64,000 bases of DNA from Bacillus litorisediminis (GTDB taxonomy: Bacteria; Bacillota; Bacilli; Bacillales; JC228), in contig NZ_JAKZKT010000005.1 in assembly GCF_022808645.1 (NCBI RefSeq), forward strand, positions 102,682 to 166,681, in the 5' to 3' direction. The notes under the pieces are model-generated. The model was not told where the DNA came from and searched no databases. It saw nothing but the letters and a program-made list of their open reading frames with translations. Positions 8,290 to 17,306 of this stretch are shown in pieces. The stretch's first letter is position 1; each line of letters starts with the position of its first letter. The position numbers were made by a program, and so were the translations under genes.

Positions 8290-9429
8290 ATGAAAATCGC
8301 CATTTTTACGGATACTTTTGCACCGGATATCAATGGGGTGGCAAGAACATTAAAACGGTTTACCGATTATTTAGCGGACAATGATATTGAGTTTCGCGTA
8401 TTTGCACCGGAAAGCTCAGGCAGTATATATTCTGACAATATCCATCGGTTTAAAAGCCTAAAGTTATTTTTTTACCCTGACTGCAAACTTGCATTCCCTA
8501 AAATGCCACAAGTAAAAGCTGAGCTGCAAAGCTTTCAACCAGACATTATTCATGTAGCAACTCCTTTTAATATGGGGCTTTGCGGATTATACTACGCAAA
8601 AAAATTAAATATTCCAATCGTTGGTTCCTATCACACGGATTTCGATAAGTATTTAGCCTTCTATGAGCTGCAATTTTTAAAGAAATTCCTTTGGAAATAT
8701 ATGCATTGGTTTCACCGTCCGCTTCGAAGAATCTTTGTGCCATCGCTTGATACAAAGGAAAACCTGCAGAAACATGGGTTTACCAACCTGTCGATTTGGA
8801 CACATGGCGTCGATCACTCTGTTTTTCATCCTAATGTTAACTGCCAAGAGGTTAGAAAAAAATACAATATTCAAGAGAAATACATCTTACTATATGTCGG
8901 CCGGATTGCCCCAGAAAAAGATGTGAGACTCCTGCCTGAAATTGCGGAAATATTGCCACAGGAAGTGAAAAACAATGTTCATTGGCTGGTGGTAGGGGAT
9001 GGGCCGATTAAGCAAGAATTAGAAGAAAAAGCTCCATCCAACATGACATTTACAGGCTTTTTAACAGGTAAGGACCTGGTTCAGGCTTATACGGCTTCTG
9101 ATTTATTTGTATTTCCTTCCACAACTGAAACTTTTGGAAACGTTGTGTTAGAGTCTTTAGCATGTGGCACTCCAGTTATTGCAGCGAATGCAGGCGGGGT
9201 AAGAACCATTATACAGCATGGTGTTACTGGCCTGTTGTGTGAAGAGAAGGACGTAGAAGGGTTCGCTGAGTCGATTACAAGTTTAATAAAAAATGAGGAT
9301 CAGCGATTAAAAATGGCCGACAACGGTAAAAAATATGCACTTACTCAAACATGGGACGCTATATTTGAAAACCTTTTATACGAATATGAAGAAGCATTAA
9401 AACCGGATACGTATGTGAATCCAGCCTAA
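8290..9429 (+). CDS. Family 4 glycosyltransferase (mannosyl/glucosyl lipid type)
   Basis: A 379-residue GT-B enzyme. The N-terminal FTDTFAPDINGVARTL motif is typical of GT4 enzymes acting on membrane lipids such as MgtA/PimB-like transferases. The C-terminal half has YVGRIAPEKD, GDGP and the retaining EX7E signature in TETFGNVVLESLACGTPVIA. It likely transfers a hexose from a nucleotide sugar to a glycolipid or lipid-linked acceptor. GGAGGG precedes ATG 8290. It ends the rightward lipid cluster, followed by a terminator. Confidence 0.85.
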   Translation: MKIAIFTDTFAPDINGVARTLKRFTDYLADNDIEFRVFAPESSGSIYSDNIHRFKSLKLFFYPDCKLAFPKMPQVKAELQSFQPDIIHVATPFNMGLCGLYYAKKLNIPIVGSYHTDFDKYLAFYELQFLKKFLWKYMHWFHRPLRRIFVPSLDTKENLQKHGFTNLSIWTHGVDHSVFHPNVNCQEVRKKYNIQEKYILLYVGRIAPEKDVRLLPEIAEILPQEVKNNVHWLVVGDGPIKQELEEKAPSNMTFTGFLTGKDLVQAYTASDLFVFPSTTETFGNVVLESLACGTPVIAANAGGVRTIIQHGVTGLLCEEKDVEGFAESITSLIKNEDQRLKMADNGKKYALTQTWDAIFENLLYEYEEALKPDTYVNPA

Positions 9430-9445
9430 TACTCAAATTCAAATG

Positions 9446-9500
9446 AAGGGAAAGGGCTTTGTCGCCATTTATTGGCTTGGCCTTTTCCCTCTATCTTTTT
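9446..9500. terminator. Terminator between convergent GT4 and DAO genes
   Basis: GGGAAAGG (9448-9455) pairs with CCTTTTCCC near 9481-9489, with further GGC/GCC pairing inside. A T-rich tail follows. The oxidoreductase stop codon lies at its right edge. Confidence 0.65.
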
Positions 9501-10617
9501 ATTTACTTACTGCTCCTAAAACATCGTAATCTGCGAGATTAAGGTCTGTCGGTTTTCCGAGGGCTAATTTTGCAAGCTCTAAGCCCAGGAAGGGACCGCT
9601 TGTTAAACCTGATGCACCCAATCCATTTGCAACGAAAATGCCATCAAAAGCAGGCAATGCCCCAAACACAGGGAGAAAATCAGGAGTAAACGGCCGAAAA
9701 CCGACTCTGACCTCGGTGAAAGTACTTGATGCTAAACCAGGGGCAACCTGCAGGGCCTTTCCTAAAACCTCCCGTATACCGCCCGCAGTAACACGGCCAT
9801 CAAGTCCTGCCTCATCTTCATGAGTTGCACCGACCACGATCTTGCCGTTTTCAAAAGTCAGTATATACTGGTCATTCGGAGGCATGACCACTGGCCACTC
9901 ACTTGTATCGGCTTCAGAAACCTGCAAGTGAACAATTTGAGCTTTTTGAGGGCTGACCAAAAATTCAACGCCTAAGGGTTTAAGTAAATCCTTCGCCCAC
10001 ACTCCGGCCGTGACAATGACAGAATCAGCCGCTAATTCCTGTTCTTTTAACTTAATACCCGTTACCTGCTTACCCTGAAAGACTAAATCTGCATCTTCTT
10101 TTATAAAATGGGCCCCCAATTGTACCGCTGCTAGAATCAGCGCATTACGCAATGCCCGCCCATTTACGCGGGCCGCACCACTTACAAAAACAGAACTATA
10201 TTCCTCCGATACAAGAGGGAAATATCTTTTCGTTTCTGTCGGCGATAGGATTTTTATATCTCCCATTTCAGGAGCATCTTCTCTTCTCTTGATTGTACGC
10301 TCAGCCAGCTTTTCCAGTTTCTCCGAATCACTATGAAGACTTAGAGCACCTACTTGTTTATAGCCCGTATTAGATTGTCCAAGCCTTTCAAGCTGTCGGA
10401 TCAAGTCTGGGTAGTAACAGGCTCCTGCTTTAACCATGTTATACCATGCTTTATTTCGCCGCTGGGAAAGCCAGGGACAAACAATTCCTGCTGCGGCATC
10501 AGTTGCTTGTCCGGAATCAAAGCGATCTACAATGGTTACCCCAGCTCCCATCTTAGCGAGATGATAAGCAGCTGATGCTCCGAGGATCCCAGCTCCTACT
10601 ACAATTACTTTTTTCAT
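9499..10617 (-). CDS. FAD-dependent oxidoreductase of the DAO family
   Basis: A 372-residue flavoprotein with an N-terminal dinucleotide-binding VIVVGAGILGASAAYHLAKMG motif and a C-terminal GVRPFTPDFLPVFG-type block as in D-amino-acid dehydrogenases, glycine/sarcosine oxidases and ThiO (here VGFRPFTPDFLPVFG). The product probably oxidises a secondary or D-amino acid; the substrate is not determinable. Start ATG 10617 is chosen because GAAGGTG lies 6 nt upstream and the Rossmann motif begins at residue 4; a longer frame to 10722 lacks family sequence. It stands alone, with no thi genes nearby, which argues mildly against ThiO. Confidence 0.85.
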   Translation of the reverse strand: MKKVIVVGAGILGASAAYHLAKMGAGVTIVDRFDSGQATDAAAGIVCPWLSQRRNKAWYNMVKAGACYYPDLIRQLERLGQSNTGYKQVGALSLHSDSEKLEKLAERTIKRREDAPEMGDIKILSPTETKRYFPLVSEEYSSVFVSGAARVNGRALRNALILAAVQLGAHFIKEDADLVFQGKQVTGIKLKEQELAADSVIVTAGVWAKDLLKPLGVEFLVSPQKAQIVHLQVSEADTSEWPVVMPPNDQYILTFENGKIVVGATHEDEAGLDGRVTAGGIREVLGKALQVAPGLASSTFTEVRVGFRPFTPDFLPVFGALPAFDGIFVANGLGASGLTSGPFLGLELAKLALGKPTDLNLADYDVLGAVSK

Positions 10618-10811
10618 TGCTAACACCTTCTGAATTACATTCTTTCTACCATAGTACTTTTTTGGAAAGTGTTTCTCAACCTTCCTTGAAGTAAGAAGAG
10701 CCCCTTTTCGAACCATTTCCATTCAAAATGGAGGGTTATTGCTTTGTTTTTCTGTTTTTTATCGGTATAATTTTGATATATGACCTATCTTGAGCCGAAA
10801 GGAGTGTTCGA

Positions 10812-12272
10812 ATGAATCATTCGGTAGAAACATTGATTTTTTTATTATCTGGAATGTTACTTGTCGGCGTTTTAGCCACTAAGTTCTCCTCTCGTTTAGG
10901 TTTACCCTCGCTTGTTCTATTCCTTTTAGTTGGAATGCTGCTCAATCAGTTTATTTTCTTTGATGATGTTGAACTCACACAGTTTATTGGTATTTTAGCT
11001 CTCATTATTATTTTATTTGAAGGCGGAACCCAGACTAAGTGGCGCCACATTCGCCCGATTATTGGACCAGCCAGCAGCCTTGCTACACTTGGAGTCTTCT
11101 TAACAACTGTGATAACAGGCTTTGCGGCTATGTACATCCTTGATTTGTCCTTACTTGAAGGGATGCTCTTTGGTGCAATTGTAGGATCTACAGATGCTGC
11201 TGCCGTGTTCTCTGTTTTAGGAAATAAAAATATTAAACGGCGCTTAACTTCTACATTAGAAGCCGAATCAGGTTCCAATGACCCAATGGCTGTTTTTTTA
11301 ACCATCATCTTTATTGAATTAATCCAGTATCCCGAAACCTCGATTTGGAGTGCTGTTGGGAGCTTCTTTATTCAAATGGGGCTGGGCTTGCTCTTAGGCT
11401 TTTTATTTGGAAAGTTAACTGTTCTCGTAATCAACCATATAAAGCTTGAAACGTCAGGATTATATCCCGTTCTCGCAATGGCGAGTGCCATCTTTACTTA
11501 TGCATTTACTGATTTTCTCAATGGCAGCGGCTTGCTCGCTGTATATGTAATGGCTGTGTTTGTCGGCAATCATGATTTAACCTATCGTTTTTCGATTCTA
11601 AGGTTTAATGAGGGCTTTGCCTGGATGTCACAGATTCTCATGTTCACCTTGTTAGGACTGCTAGTGTTTCCTAATCAATTATTAGATGTCATCTGGGAAG
11701 GAATCTTATTAGCCCTTATTTTAATGTTTATCGCAAGACCTGTAGCTGTTTTTCTCAGCATGCTCTTTATGAAATTTAACATTAAGGAGAAACTGTTTAT
11801 TTCATGGGCGGGGCTGAAAGGAGCAGTACCGATTGTCCTTGCAACATATCCGATTGTTGCGGGGATTGAAAACAGCAATCTTATTTTTAATGCTGTCTTT
11901 TTCGTGGTGCTGTTCTCAGCTTTATTCCAGGGCAGTACATTAGCGCGGCTTGCAACCAAATTAGGTCTTACCGGTGGAAAAGAAGAATTAGATCATCCGA
12001 TTATGGAGCTCATTACTCTCGGACAATCTGATTCGGAAATAATGGAGGTACATTTACCCGAAACTTCTCCTGTGATAGGAAGTTCCTTAACTAATATAAA
12101 ACTGCCTGAAGAGACTTTAATTATAGGTATTATCCGGGAGAAAAATATCATTACCCCTACAGGAAAAACAACGATTGAAAATGGCGACAGTTTATACGTA
12201 ATCAGTCACAAGAAGAACCGTGAAGAAGTCAAAACTACTTTAATGGGGAAAAAGAAGGAAGAAGCTGTATAA
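10812..12272 (+). CDS. K+/H+ antiporter, CPA1/NhaP2 type with RCK_C domain
   Basis: A 486-residue protein with about 12 transmembrane helices (residues 5-385), including the LFEGGTQTKW and GSTDAAAVFSVLG antiporter core blocks (conserved Asp pair region). The cytosolic C-terminus (about 400-475) resembles a TrkA-C/RCK_C domain (LPETSPVIGSSLTNIKLPEETLIIGIIREKNIITP). This architecture is that of NhaP2/CvrA potassium/proton antiporters, which control cytoplasmic K+ and pH. GAAAGGAGTG precedes ATG 10812. It is monocistronic and ends at a strong terminator. Confidence 0.9.
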   Translation: MNHSVETLIFLLSGMLLVGVLATKFSSRLGLPSLVLFLLVGMLLNQFIFFDDVELTQFIGILALIIILFEGGTQTKWRHIRPIIGPASSLATLGVFLTTVITGFAAMYILDLSLLEGMLFGAIVGSTDAAAVFSVLGNKNIKRRLTSTLEAESGSNDPMAVFLTIIFIELIQYPETSIWSAVGSFFIQMGLGLLLGFLFGKLTVLVINHIKLETSGLYPVLAMASAIFTYAFTDFLNGSGLLAVYVMAVFVGNHDLTYRFSILRFNEGFAWMSQILMFTLLGLLVFPNQLLDVIWEGILLALILMFIARPVAVFLSMLFMKFNIKEKLFISWAGLKGAVPIVLATYPIVAGIENSNLIFNAVFFVVLFSALFQGSTLARLATKLGLTGGKEELDHPIMELITLGQSDSEIMEVHLPETSPVIGSSLTNIKLPEETLIIGIIREKNIITPTGKTTIENGDSLYVISHKKNREEVKTTLMGKKKEEAV

Positions 12273-12304
12273 ATTATTTAACACGAAGCTCAGATTAGAC
12301 GGAA

Positions 12305-12336
12305 AAGCAGGGATCTAAGAAGGTCCCTGCTTTTTT
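12305..12336 (+). terminator. Terminator of the K+/H+ antiporter gene
   Basis: AAGCAGGGA (12305-12313) and TCCCTGCTT (12324-12332) form a 9-bp stem with a 10-nt loop, followed by a T run. Confidence 0.9.
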
Positions 12337-12512
12337 GTTATATAAATATAATTTTCTTTTCGTTTTATACAATTTACCAACTTAAATATATCTATCTCTC
12401 CATCATACTTCATTTTTATAAAGACAGCTAAGTTTAATCGGCGATTACCATTAATTAACGGCGATTTTATGAACTTTTTTGTCATACTTTAGCCATTTCT
12501 TCATGAACTTTT

Positions 12513-12528
12513 TGTGACATCCATCACT
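12513..12528. promoter_or_regulatory. FNR/CRP-like box upstream of qoxA
   Basis: TGTGA-N6-TCACT, which matches the CRP/FNR family palindrome recalled from Bacillus Fnr sites. It ends 5 bp before the -35 element of the qox promoter, a position suited to oxygen-responsive control. Confidence 0.55.
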
Positions 12529-12533
12529 TTCAA

Positions 12534-12562
12534 TTGTATTTTTTCGTATACCTTACTATGAT
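12534..12562 (+). promoter_or_regulatory. SigA-type promoter of qoxABCD
   Basis: TTGTAT (12534-12539), a 17-bp spacer and TATGAT (12557-12562). The leader to qoxA is about 80 nt. Upstream lie two pairs of direct repeats: CGGCGATT at 12439 and 12459, and ATGAACTTTTT at 12469 and 12503. Confidence 0.7.
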
Positions 12563-12646
12563 AAAGATATGAATTTGTGAAAAAATTAACATTCTTTTTG
12601 AATACTATTTAATCTTTGTTTTAACCATACCAGAAAGGGGATTCGT

Positions 12647-13576
12647 ATGAAATTGAAATGGGCTTTAATAAGTCTGGTTGTTGCTTATATGGCGATACTG
12701 TCAGGATGTGAGCCTTTAACTGTTTTAGACCCAAAAGGACCACAGGCCGAAGTACAGGCAAATGACATTAAATTATCCATTTTTATTATGTCATTTATTG
12801 TGATTGTCGTATTTGCCATGCTTGCCTATATGCTGATTAAATATCGTGCTTCGAAACAAAGAGAAGATTATGAGCCTCCACATATTGAGGGAAATCCGAT
12901 TGTCGAAATCATTATTGTTGGTATACCGGTTTTAATTGTTGCATTTCTTTCGTTTGTTTCTGTCCAAAGTAACTATAAGGTGGAAGCCACACCAGTTGGG
13001 TACGAAGATCAAGAACCTTTAGTTGTTTATGCTTCTACTTCAAACTGGAAATGGCATTTTAGTTACCCGGAAGAAAATATCGAAACCGTAAACTATCTCT
13101 ATATACCTACAGACCGACCGCTTGAATTTAAACTTTATTCTTATGGGCCGATAACTAGCTTCTGGATTCCGCAGCTGGGCGGCCAAAAATATGCGATGGC
13201 TGACATGGTCACTACGTTACACTTGGCGGCTGAAGACCCAGGTGAATATATGGGCAGAAACGCCAACTTTAATGGGAAAGGATTTGCCCAAAACACATTT
13301 AACGTAACAGCCATGTCTCAGGAAGAATTCGATGAGTGGGTTGAAGAAGTACACGAAACAGCTGAACCTCTGACTGAAGAAAAATTTAATGAGTTACTTG
13401 AACCTGGCCATCTTGGCCAAATGACGTTTACAGGAACACATTTAGAATTTTCTCCAGCTCCAGAAGGGGAGCATGGCGGACATAATCATGGATCAGGAAA
13501 TTCCGATGAAGATTCAGAGGAACATGATCAGCACCATGATGAGTCTTCCGAAGAAAATGCTGATCATCACCATTAA
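12647..13576 (+). CDS. qoxA: Cytochrome aa3 menaquinol oxidase subunit II
   Basis: A 309-residue lipoprotein with a signal peptide and lipobox ILSGC, two transmembrane helices (about 40-65 and 85-105) and an extracytoplasmic cupredoxin-like domain. The CuA Cys ligands of cytochrome c oxidases are absent (SFWIPQLGG region has no Cys), so this is a quinol oxidase subunit. The C-terminus carries a 35-residue His/Asp/Glu-rich tail with about 12 histidines, which might bind copper or other metals. A ribosome binding site (AGAAAGGGG) precedes ATG 12647. First gene of qoxABCD. Confidence 0.95.
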   Translation: MKLKWALISLVVAYMAILSGCEPLTVLDPKGPQAEVQANDIKLSIFIMSFIVIVVFAMLAYMLIKYRASKQREDYEPPHIEGNPIVEIIIVGIPVLIVAFLSFVSVQSNYKVEATPVGYEDQEPLVVYASTSNWKWHFSYPEENIETVNYLYIPTDRPLEFKLYSYGPITSFWIPQLGGQKYAMADMVTTLHLAAEDPGEYMGRNANFNGKGFAQNTFNVTAMSQEEFDEWVEEVHETAEPLTEEKFNELLEPGHLGQMTFTGTHLEFSPAPEGEHGGHNHGSGNSDEDSEEHDQHHDESSEENADHHH

Positions 13577-13641
13577 TAGTTTGATAGTTTAATAAAACAA
13601 CTGTGTTCATACACAGTTACTTATTGAAAGGAGCCATACAA

Positions 13642-15591
13642 ATGGATTTCTTTGATCGATTTGCAATTCCACATCCAAGTCCCGCCATTTATGCATCTAT
13701 GGTTGCCATTGGCTTGACTGTCATTGCGATCATAGCTGGCTTAACCTATTTTAAAAAATGGGGCTATCTCTGGCGCGAATGGTTAACGACAGTTGACCAT
13801 AAACGGATTGGGATTATGTATTTAATATCTGCTTTACTGATGCTTTTCCGCGGTGGCGTCGATGCCATCATGATGCGTGCTCAGCTGGCTGTACCTGAGA
13901 ACACGCTGTTAGATGCACAGCATTATAATGAAATTTTTACCACACACGGGGTTGTCATGATCATGTTCATGGCAATGCCATTCATTATGGCCTTAATGAA
14001 CTTTGTTGTTCCTCTGCAAATAGGGGCTCGTGACGTCGCATTTCCGCGTCTTAACGCAATCAGCTTCTGGCTATTTTTTGCCGGTGCAATGCTATTTAAT
14101 ATTTCATTTGTTATCGGTGGCTCCCCGGACGCTGGCTGGACGTCTTATTTCCCGCTGGCCGGCACAGAGTTTAGCCAGTCTGTTGGGACCAATTATTACA
14201 TGATTTCATTGCAAATCGCCGGTCTCGGTACCTTAATGACTGGTATTAACTTTATGACCACCATTCTAAAAATGAGAGCACCTGGCATGACTTTAATGAA
14301 AATGCCAATGTTTACGTGGGCTTCTCTCATCACGAACGTCATTATTGTATTTGCCTTCCCGGTTCTGACTGTGGCACTGGCGATGGGAACGATGGATCGT
14401 CTGTTTGCGACAAACTTCTTTACAACCGAAAATGGCGGTATGGATATGCTTTGGGCCAACCTGTTCTGGGTATGGGGACATCCTGAAGTGTATATTCTAA
14501 TCCTGCCTGCATTTGGTATTTACAGTGAGGTTATCTCTACCTTTGCAAGACGTAATCTATATGGTTATAAATCTATGGTTTGGTCGATGGTTATTATCTC
14601 CCTGCTTTCCTTCCTAGTATGGGTACACCATTTCTTTACGATGGGGCAAGGAGCCATGGTTAACAGTATTTTCTCAATCACAACAATGGCGATTGCGGTT
14701 CCGACAGGGATTAAGATCTTTAACTGGCTGCTGACCTTATGGAAAGGGAAAATTGTCATAACAACACCAATGCTGTATGCACTCCTATTTATTCCTCTCT
14801 TCACAATCGGGGGAGTAACAGGGGTTATGCTTGGAATGTCCGCTGCTGATTATCAGTACCATAATACGATGTTCCTGGTCGCTCACTTCCACATGGTCAT
14901 TATACCTGGTGTCGTATTTGCGATGCTTGCCGGTCTCACATACTACTGGCCAAAAATGTTTGGTTTTATGCTAAATGAAAAATTGGGAAAAGCAGCTGCC
15001 TGGACAATTGCTATTAGTACTCTCGTTGCGTTTATGCCAATGTTTATTTCCGGACTTGACGGGCAAGCCCGCCGGATGTACACCTATTCAGAAGCTAGCG
15101 GGTTTGGCATCTGGAATATGATTTCATTTGTTGGAGCACTTGGTCTTGCCGCAGGTTTCATCTTGATTGTTTACAATATCTATTACAGCATTCGTTATGC
15201 ACCAAGAGATATTGGTTCAGATCCATGGGATGCCCGGACACTTGAATGGGCTACACATAGTCCAGTGCCTGAATACAACTTTGCGATTACACCTGAAGTG
15301 AATTCAAGTGAAGCATTCTGGGATGCTAAGAAAAACGGACACACACTATTTAAAGGGGAATATAAAGAGATTCATATGCCGAACAAAACCGGCGCGCCGT
15401 TTATCATGGGAGCTATTTTCTTCGGATGGGGATTCTTCTTTGTATTCGGCTTATGGATCCCGTTAATTCTTTCAACTATCGCAATCTTTGTTTGCATGGC
15501 GATGCGTTCATTTGAACAAGATCACGGCTATCATATCTCTGTCGATGAGATTAAAAAGACAGAAGAAAAATTGGGAGGTGCAAAGAAATGA
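13642..15591 (+). CDS. qoxB: Cytochrome aa3 menaquinol oxidase subunit I
   Basis: The 649-residue catalytic heme-copper oxidase subunit with about 14-15 transmembrane helices. Visible ligands are the low-spin heme His in FTTHGVVM, the CuB His and cross-linked Tyr in [15 protein letters not shown], the two CuB histidines in VHHFFTMG, and the heme a3/a ligands in AHFHMV. The enzyme reduces O2 to water with menaquinol and pumps protons. ATG 13642 is chosen because GAAAGGAG lies 8 nt upstream; the resulting length equals that of B. subtilis QoxB as I recall it. The stop overlaps qoxC (ATGA). Confidence 0.97.
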   Translation: MDFFDRFAIPHPSPAIYASMVAIGLTVIAIIAGLTYFKKWGYLWREWLTTVDHKRIGIMYLISALLMLFRGGVDAIMMRAQLAVPENTLLDAQHYNEIFTTHGVVMIMFMAMPFIMALMNFVVPLQIGARDVAFPRLNAISFWLFFAGAMLFNISFVIGGSPDAGWTSYFPLAGTEFSQSVGTNYYMISLQIAGLGTLMTGINFMTTILKMRAPGMTLMKMPMFTWASLITNVIIVFAFPVLTVALAMGTMDRLFATNFFTTENGGMDMLWANLFWVWGHPEVYILILPAFGIYSEVISTFARRNLYGYKSMVWSMVIISLLSFLVWVHHFFTMGQGAMVNSIFSITTMAIAVPTGIKIFNWLLTLWKGKIVITTPMLYALLFIPLFTIGGVTGVMLGMSAADYQYHNTMFLVAHFHMVIIPGVVFAMLAGLTYYWPKMFGFMLNEKLGKAAAWTIAISTLVAFMPMFISGLDGQARRMYTYSEASGFGIWNMISFVGALGLAAGFILIVYNIYYSIRYAPRDIGSDPWDARTLEWATHSPVPEYNFAITPEVNSSEAFWDAKKNGHTLFKGEYKEIHMPNKTGAPFIMGAIFFGWGFFFVFGLWIPLILSTIAIFVCMAMRSFEQDHGYHISVDEIKKTEEKLGGAKK

Positions 15592-16184
15592 AAATAGATC
15601 ACACGCAACCTCTTGAATATGGTACAGAACAAAATAATCTAAATATTTTAGGCTTCTGGATTTTCCTTGGCGCTGAAATTATGCTTTTTGGAACACTCTT
15701 TGCGTCTTTCTTTACACTGGAGAACCGAATCGGCAATGGACCAGCTGGAGCTGAAATTTTTGAAATTACACCAGTCCTTATCGAAACCCTTTTGCTTTTA
15801 ACAAGCAGTTTTACAATTGGCTTGGGGATTCACGCGATGCGACTTGGAAATAAGAAAGCCATGCTTTCATTCTTTGCTGTAACTCTGCTCCTGGGGCTGG
15901 GCTTCCTCAGTGTTGAGATATTTGAGTTTATACACTATGTTCATATTGGAGCCGGGCTGCAAACGAGTGCCTTTACAGCAGCTCTGCTCTCAACATTAGG
16001 AACACATGGTGCGCACGTTACCTTTGGTCTATTCTGGGGATTATCTATCATCCTGCAGGTTAAAAAACGCGGGCTGACTCCTGCTACGGCCAATAAGTCA
16101 TTCATTTTCTCTCTTTACTGGCATTTCTTAGATGTAGTCTGGATCTTTATCTTCAGCTTCATCTACTTGAAAGGAATGATGTAG
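15588..16184 (+). CDS. qoxC: Cytochrome aa3 menaquinol oxidase subunit III
   Basis: A 198-residue subunit with five transmembrane helices typical of heme-copper oxidase subunit III ([20 protein letters not shown] at the first helix, [14 protein letters not shown] and [20 protein letters not shown] near the end). The ATG overlaps the qoxB stop codon, indicating coupled translation; qoxD follows 2 bp after its stop. Confidence 0.96.
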   Translation: MKIDHTQPLEYGTEQNNLNILGFWIFLGAEIMLFGTLFASFFTLENRIGNGPAGAEIFEITPVLIETLLLLTSSFTIGLGIHAMRLGNKKAMLSFFAVTLLLGLGFLSVEIFEFIHYVHIGAGLQTSAFTAALLSTLGTHGAHVTFGLFWGLSIILQVKKRGLTPATANKSFIFSLYWHFLDVVWIFIFSFIYLKGMM

Positions 16185-16186
16185 AC

Positions 16187-16471
16187 ATGAAAGAATTATT
16201 CCCGCTTAAACAGGTAATGGGGTTTGTCTTTTCACTCGTTTTGACATTGGTTGCATTACTTGTTTATTTCTTAGACATGTCCTTTGCAGCAGGAATGACA
16301 GTTCTGCTGATCACAGCTTTTCTTCAGGCTGGTCTTCAACTTGTCGTGTTTATGCATGCAGGTGAGACAAAGGATAGAGGAGCTATCTATACAAATATTT
16401 ATTATGCAGTCATTATTGCATTAGCCACCATCTTCGGAACTTTACTCACATTAATTTGGGGTTATGTATAA
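16187..16471 (+). CDS. qoxD: Cytochrome aa3 menaquinol oxidase subunit IV
   Basis: A 94-residue subunit IV with three transmembrane helices and the conserved LQAGLQLVVFMHAGE motif. It lacks the charged/His-rich C-terminal tail of B. subtilis QoxD (about 124 residues) and ends at WGYV. Its original downstream terminator has been split by insertion of the mobile element 29 bp after the stop codon. Confidence 0.95.
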   Translation: MKELFPLKQVMGFVFSLVLTLVALLVYFLDMSFAAGMTVLLITAFLQAGLQLVVFMHAGETKDRGAIYTNIYYAVIIALATIFGTLLTLIWGYV

Positions 16472-16481
16472 AAAAATAAAA

Positions 16482-16500
16482 GGAGGGCGCTTCTAAAGAG
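16482..16500. terminator. Left half of the disrupted qoxD terminator, including left target duplication
   Basis: The left arm GGAGGGCGCTTCT begins at 16482. Its pairing arm AGAGGCGTTCTCC now lies at 24371-24383, on the far side of the mobile element. TTCTAAAGAG (16491-16500) is repeated directly at 24365-24374. Removing the element and one repeat recreates a hairpin with A-rich left and T6 right flanks, a bidirectional terminator. Confidence 0.8.
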
Positions 16501-16527
16501 TAAGTAGTTCCGTTTTGGAGTACAAAA
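16501..16527 (+). repeat. Left terminal inverted repeat of the transposon
   Basis: 27 bp, matching the reverse complement of 24338-24364 at 26 positions (A versus G at position 22). It starts directly after the target duplication. An inverted copy of its core, TCCAAAACGG, occurs at 16541-16550 inside the neighbouring terminator. Confidence 0.88.
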
Positions 16528-16531
16528 GTAG

Positions 16532-16561
16532 AAAAAGCAGTCCAAAACGGGCTGCTTTTTT
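16532..16561. terminator. Terminator at the left end of the transposon
   Basis: AAAAAGCAGTCC (16532-16543) pairs with GGGCTGCTTTTT (16549-16560) across a 5-nt loop, 12 bp with one G-T pair. The A5/T6 flanks make it active both ways. It now serves as terminator for qoxD. Confidence 0.85.
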
Positions 16562-16715
16562 ACTATGTATTCGTAATTAAAATCTCATATGAAATCGCAA
16601 GTGTTTAGTGATTTTCCTCCCATTTATAAGAATATTCCGTAAATGTGATATTATATAGATAGGGTTATTCAACTAACGGACAGGATTGTATAATTAGAAA
16701 GGAGGAGAAACTCAT

Positions 16716-17075
16716 TTGAAGAAATTCTTTTGGAGAGGTTTCTTATTATTTTCATTGCTTTCGCTGGTTCTCTATCTTGTATGGTTTCAAGTTTCTCATT
16801 TTAGATTTGAACGGATGAATTTCGATTGGGTGCATATCATTCCTGCTGGAATTTTCAACGCCTTTACTGAGATATTTACTAATACAATTCCTGATTATTT
16901 ATTGATAATACCTATCATTTTAACAGATGGAATAATAGGTGGTATTTTATCCGTTGTTATTTGTTATTTGCTTCTTCGTAAAAAACATACTATAAACACA
17001 TGGTTGCTCTTGGTTCTTTTCTTTACTATTTATCAAGTGTTCATACATTTTTTAATGCCTCCAATGAAATTTTAA
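16716..17075 (+). CDS. Small membrane protein of unknown function inside the transposon
   Basis: A 119-residue protein with a TTG start behind AAAGGAGGAG. Three or four hydrophobic segments are apparent (about residues 6-26, 38-55, 62-87 and 94-115), with basic residues between the last two (LLRKKHT). I recognise no family and no catalytic motif. It is the only rightward gene of the element and lies outside the ger operon, near the left end. It may be cargo or a remnant of an earlier locus; a role in germination is only a guess from its neighbours. Confidence 0.6.
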   Translation: MKKFFWRGFLLFSLLSLVLYLVWFQVSHFRFERMNFDWVHIIPAGIFNAFTEIFTNTIPDYLLIIPIILTDGIIGGILSVVICYLLLRKKHTINTWLLLVLFFTIYQVFIHFLMPPMKF

Positions 17076-17177
17076 CGGTGATTACATTTTGCTTTGAGTA
17101 GAATTTCCAGAATATTAAGTTTTTGATTAACAGCTAGCGTTGATCTAATAAAGGGTTGACGCTAATTTAGTAGAAGT

Positions 17178-17193
17178 TATTGTACTAAAGGGG
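17178..17193 (+). repeat. First copy of a 16-bp repeat in the transposon
   Basis: TATTGTACTAAAGGGG, identical to 17628-17643. It continues into CAGATTAGTGCAAT, so the copy is part of an imperfect palindrome (ATTGTACTAA against TTAGTGCAAT). Similar motifs occur at 16664-16690 and, reversed, at about 21878-21895. Confidence 0.6.
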
Positions 17194-17250
17194 CAGATTA
17201 GTGCAATAGGAATTTGGTAAAATCCATGTTATTGATCTTTGGAAATAAAA

Positions 17251-17273
17251 AAGCACTCGTAGAAAGAGTGCTT
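17251..17273 (-). terminator. Terminator downstream of the 45-codon ORF
   Basis: AAGCACTC (17251-17258) pairs with GAGTGCTT (17266-17273), 7-nt loop. Read leftward it is followed by T6, so it would end the small minus-strand ORF at 17307. Confidence 0.75.
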
Positions 17274-17306
17274 CATGGTCCTCAAATCAGACATTCTAAT
17301 TGATGC

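Noticed and set aside
9499..10617. Naming the DAO-family gene thiO
   Set aside because: No thiamine biosynthesis genes are adjacent and the motifs do not separate ThiO from other amino acid oxidases.
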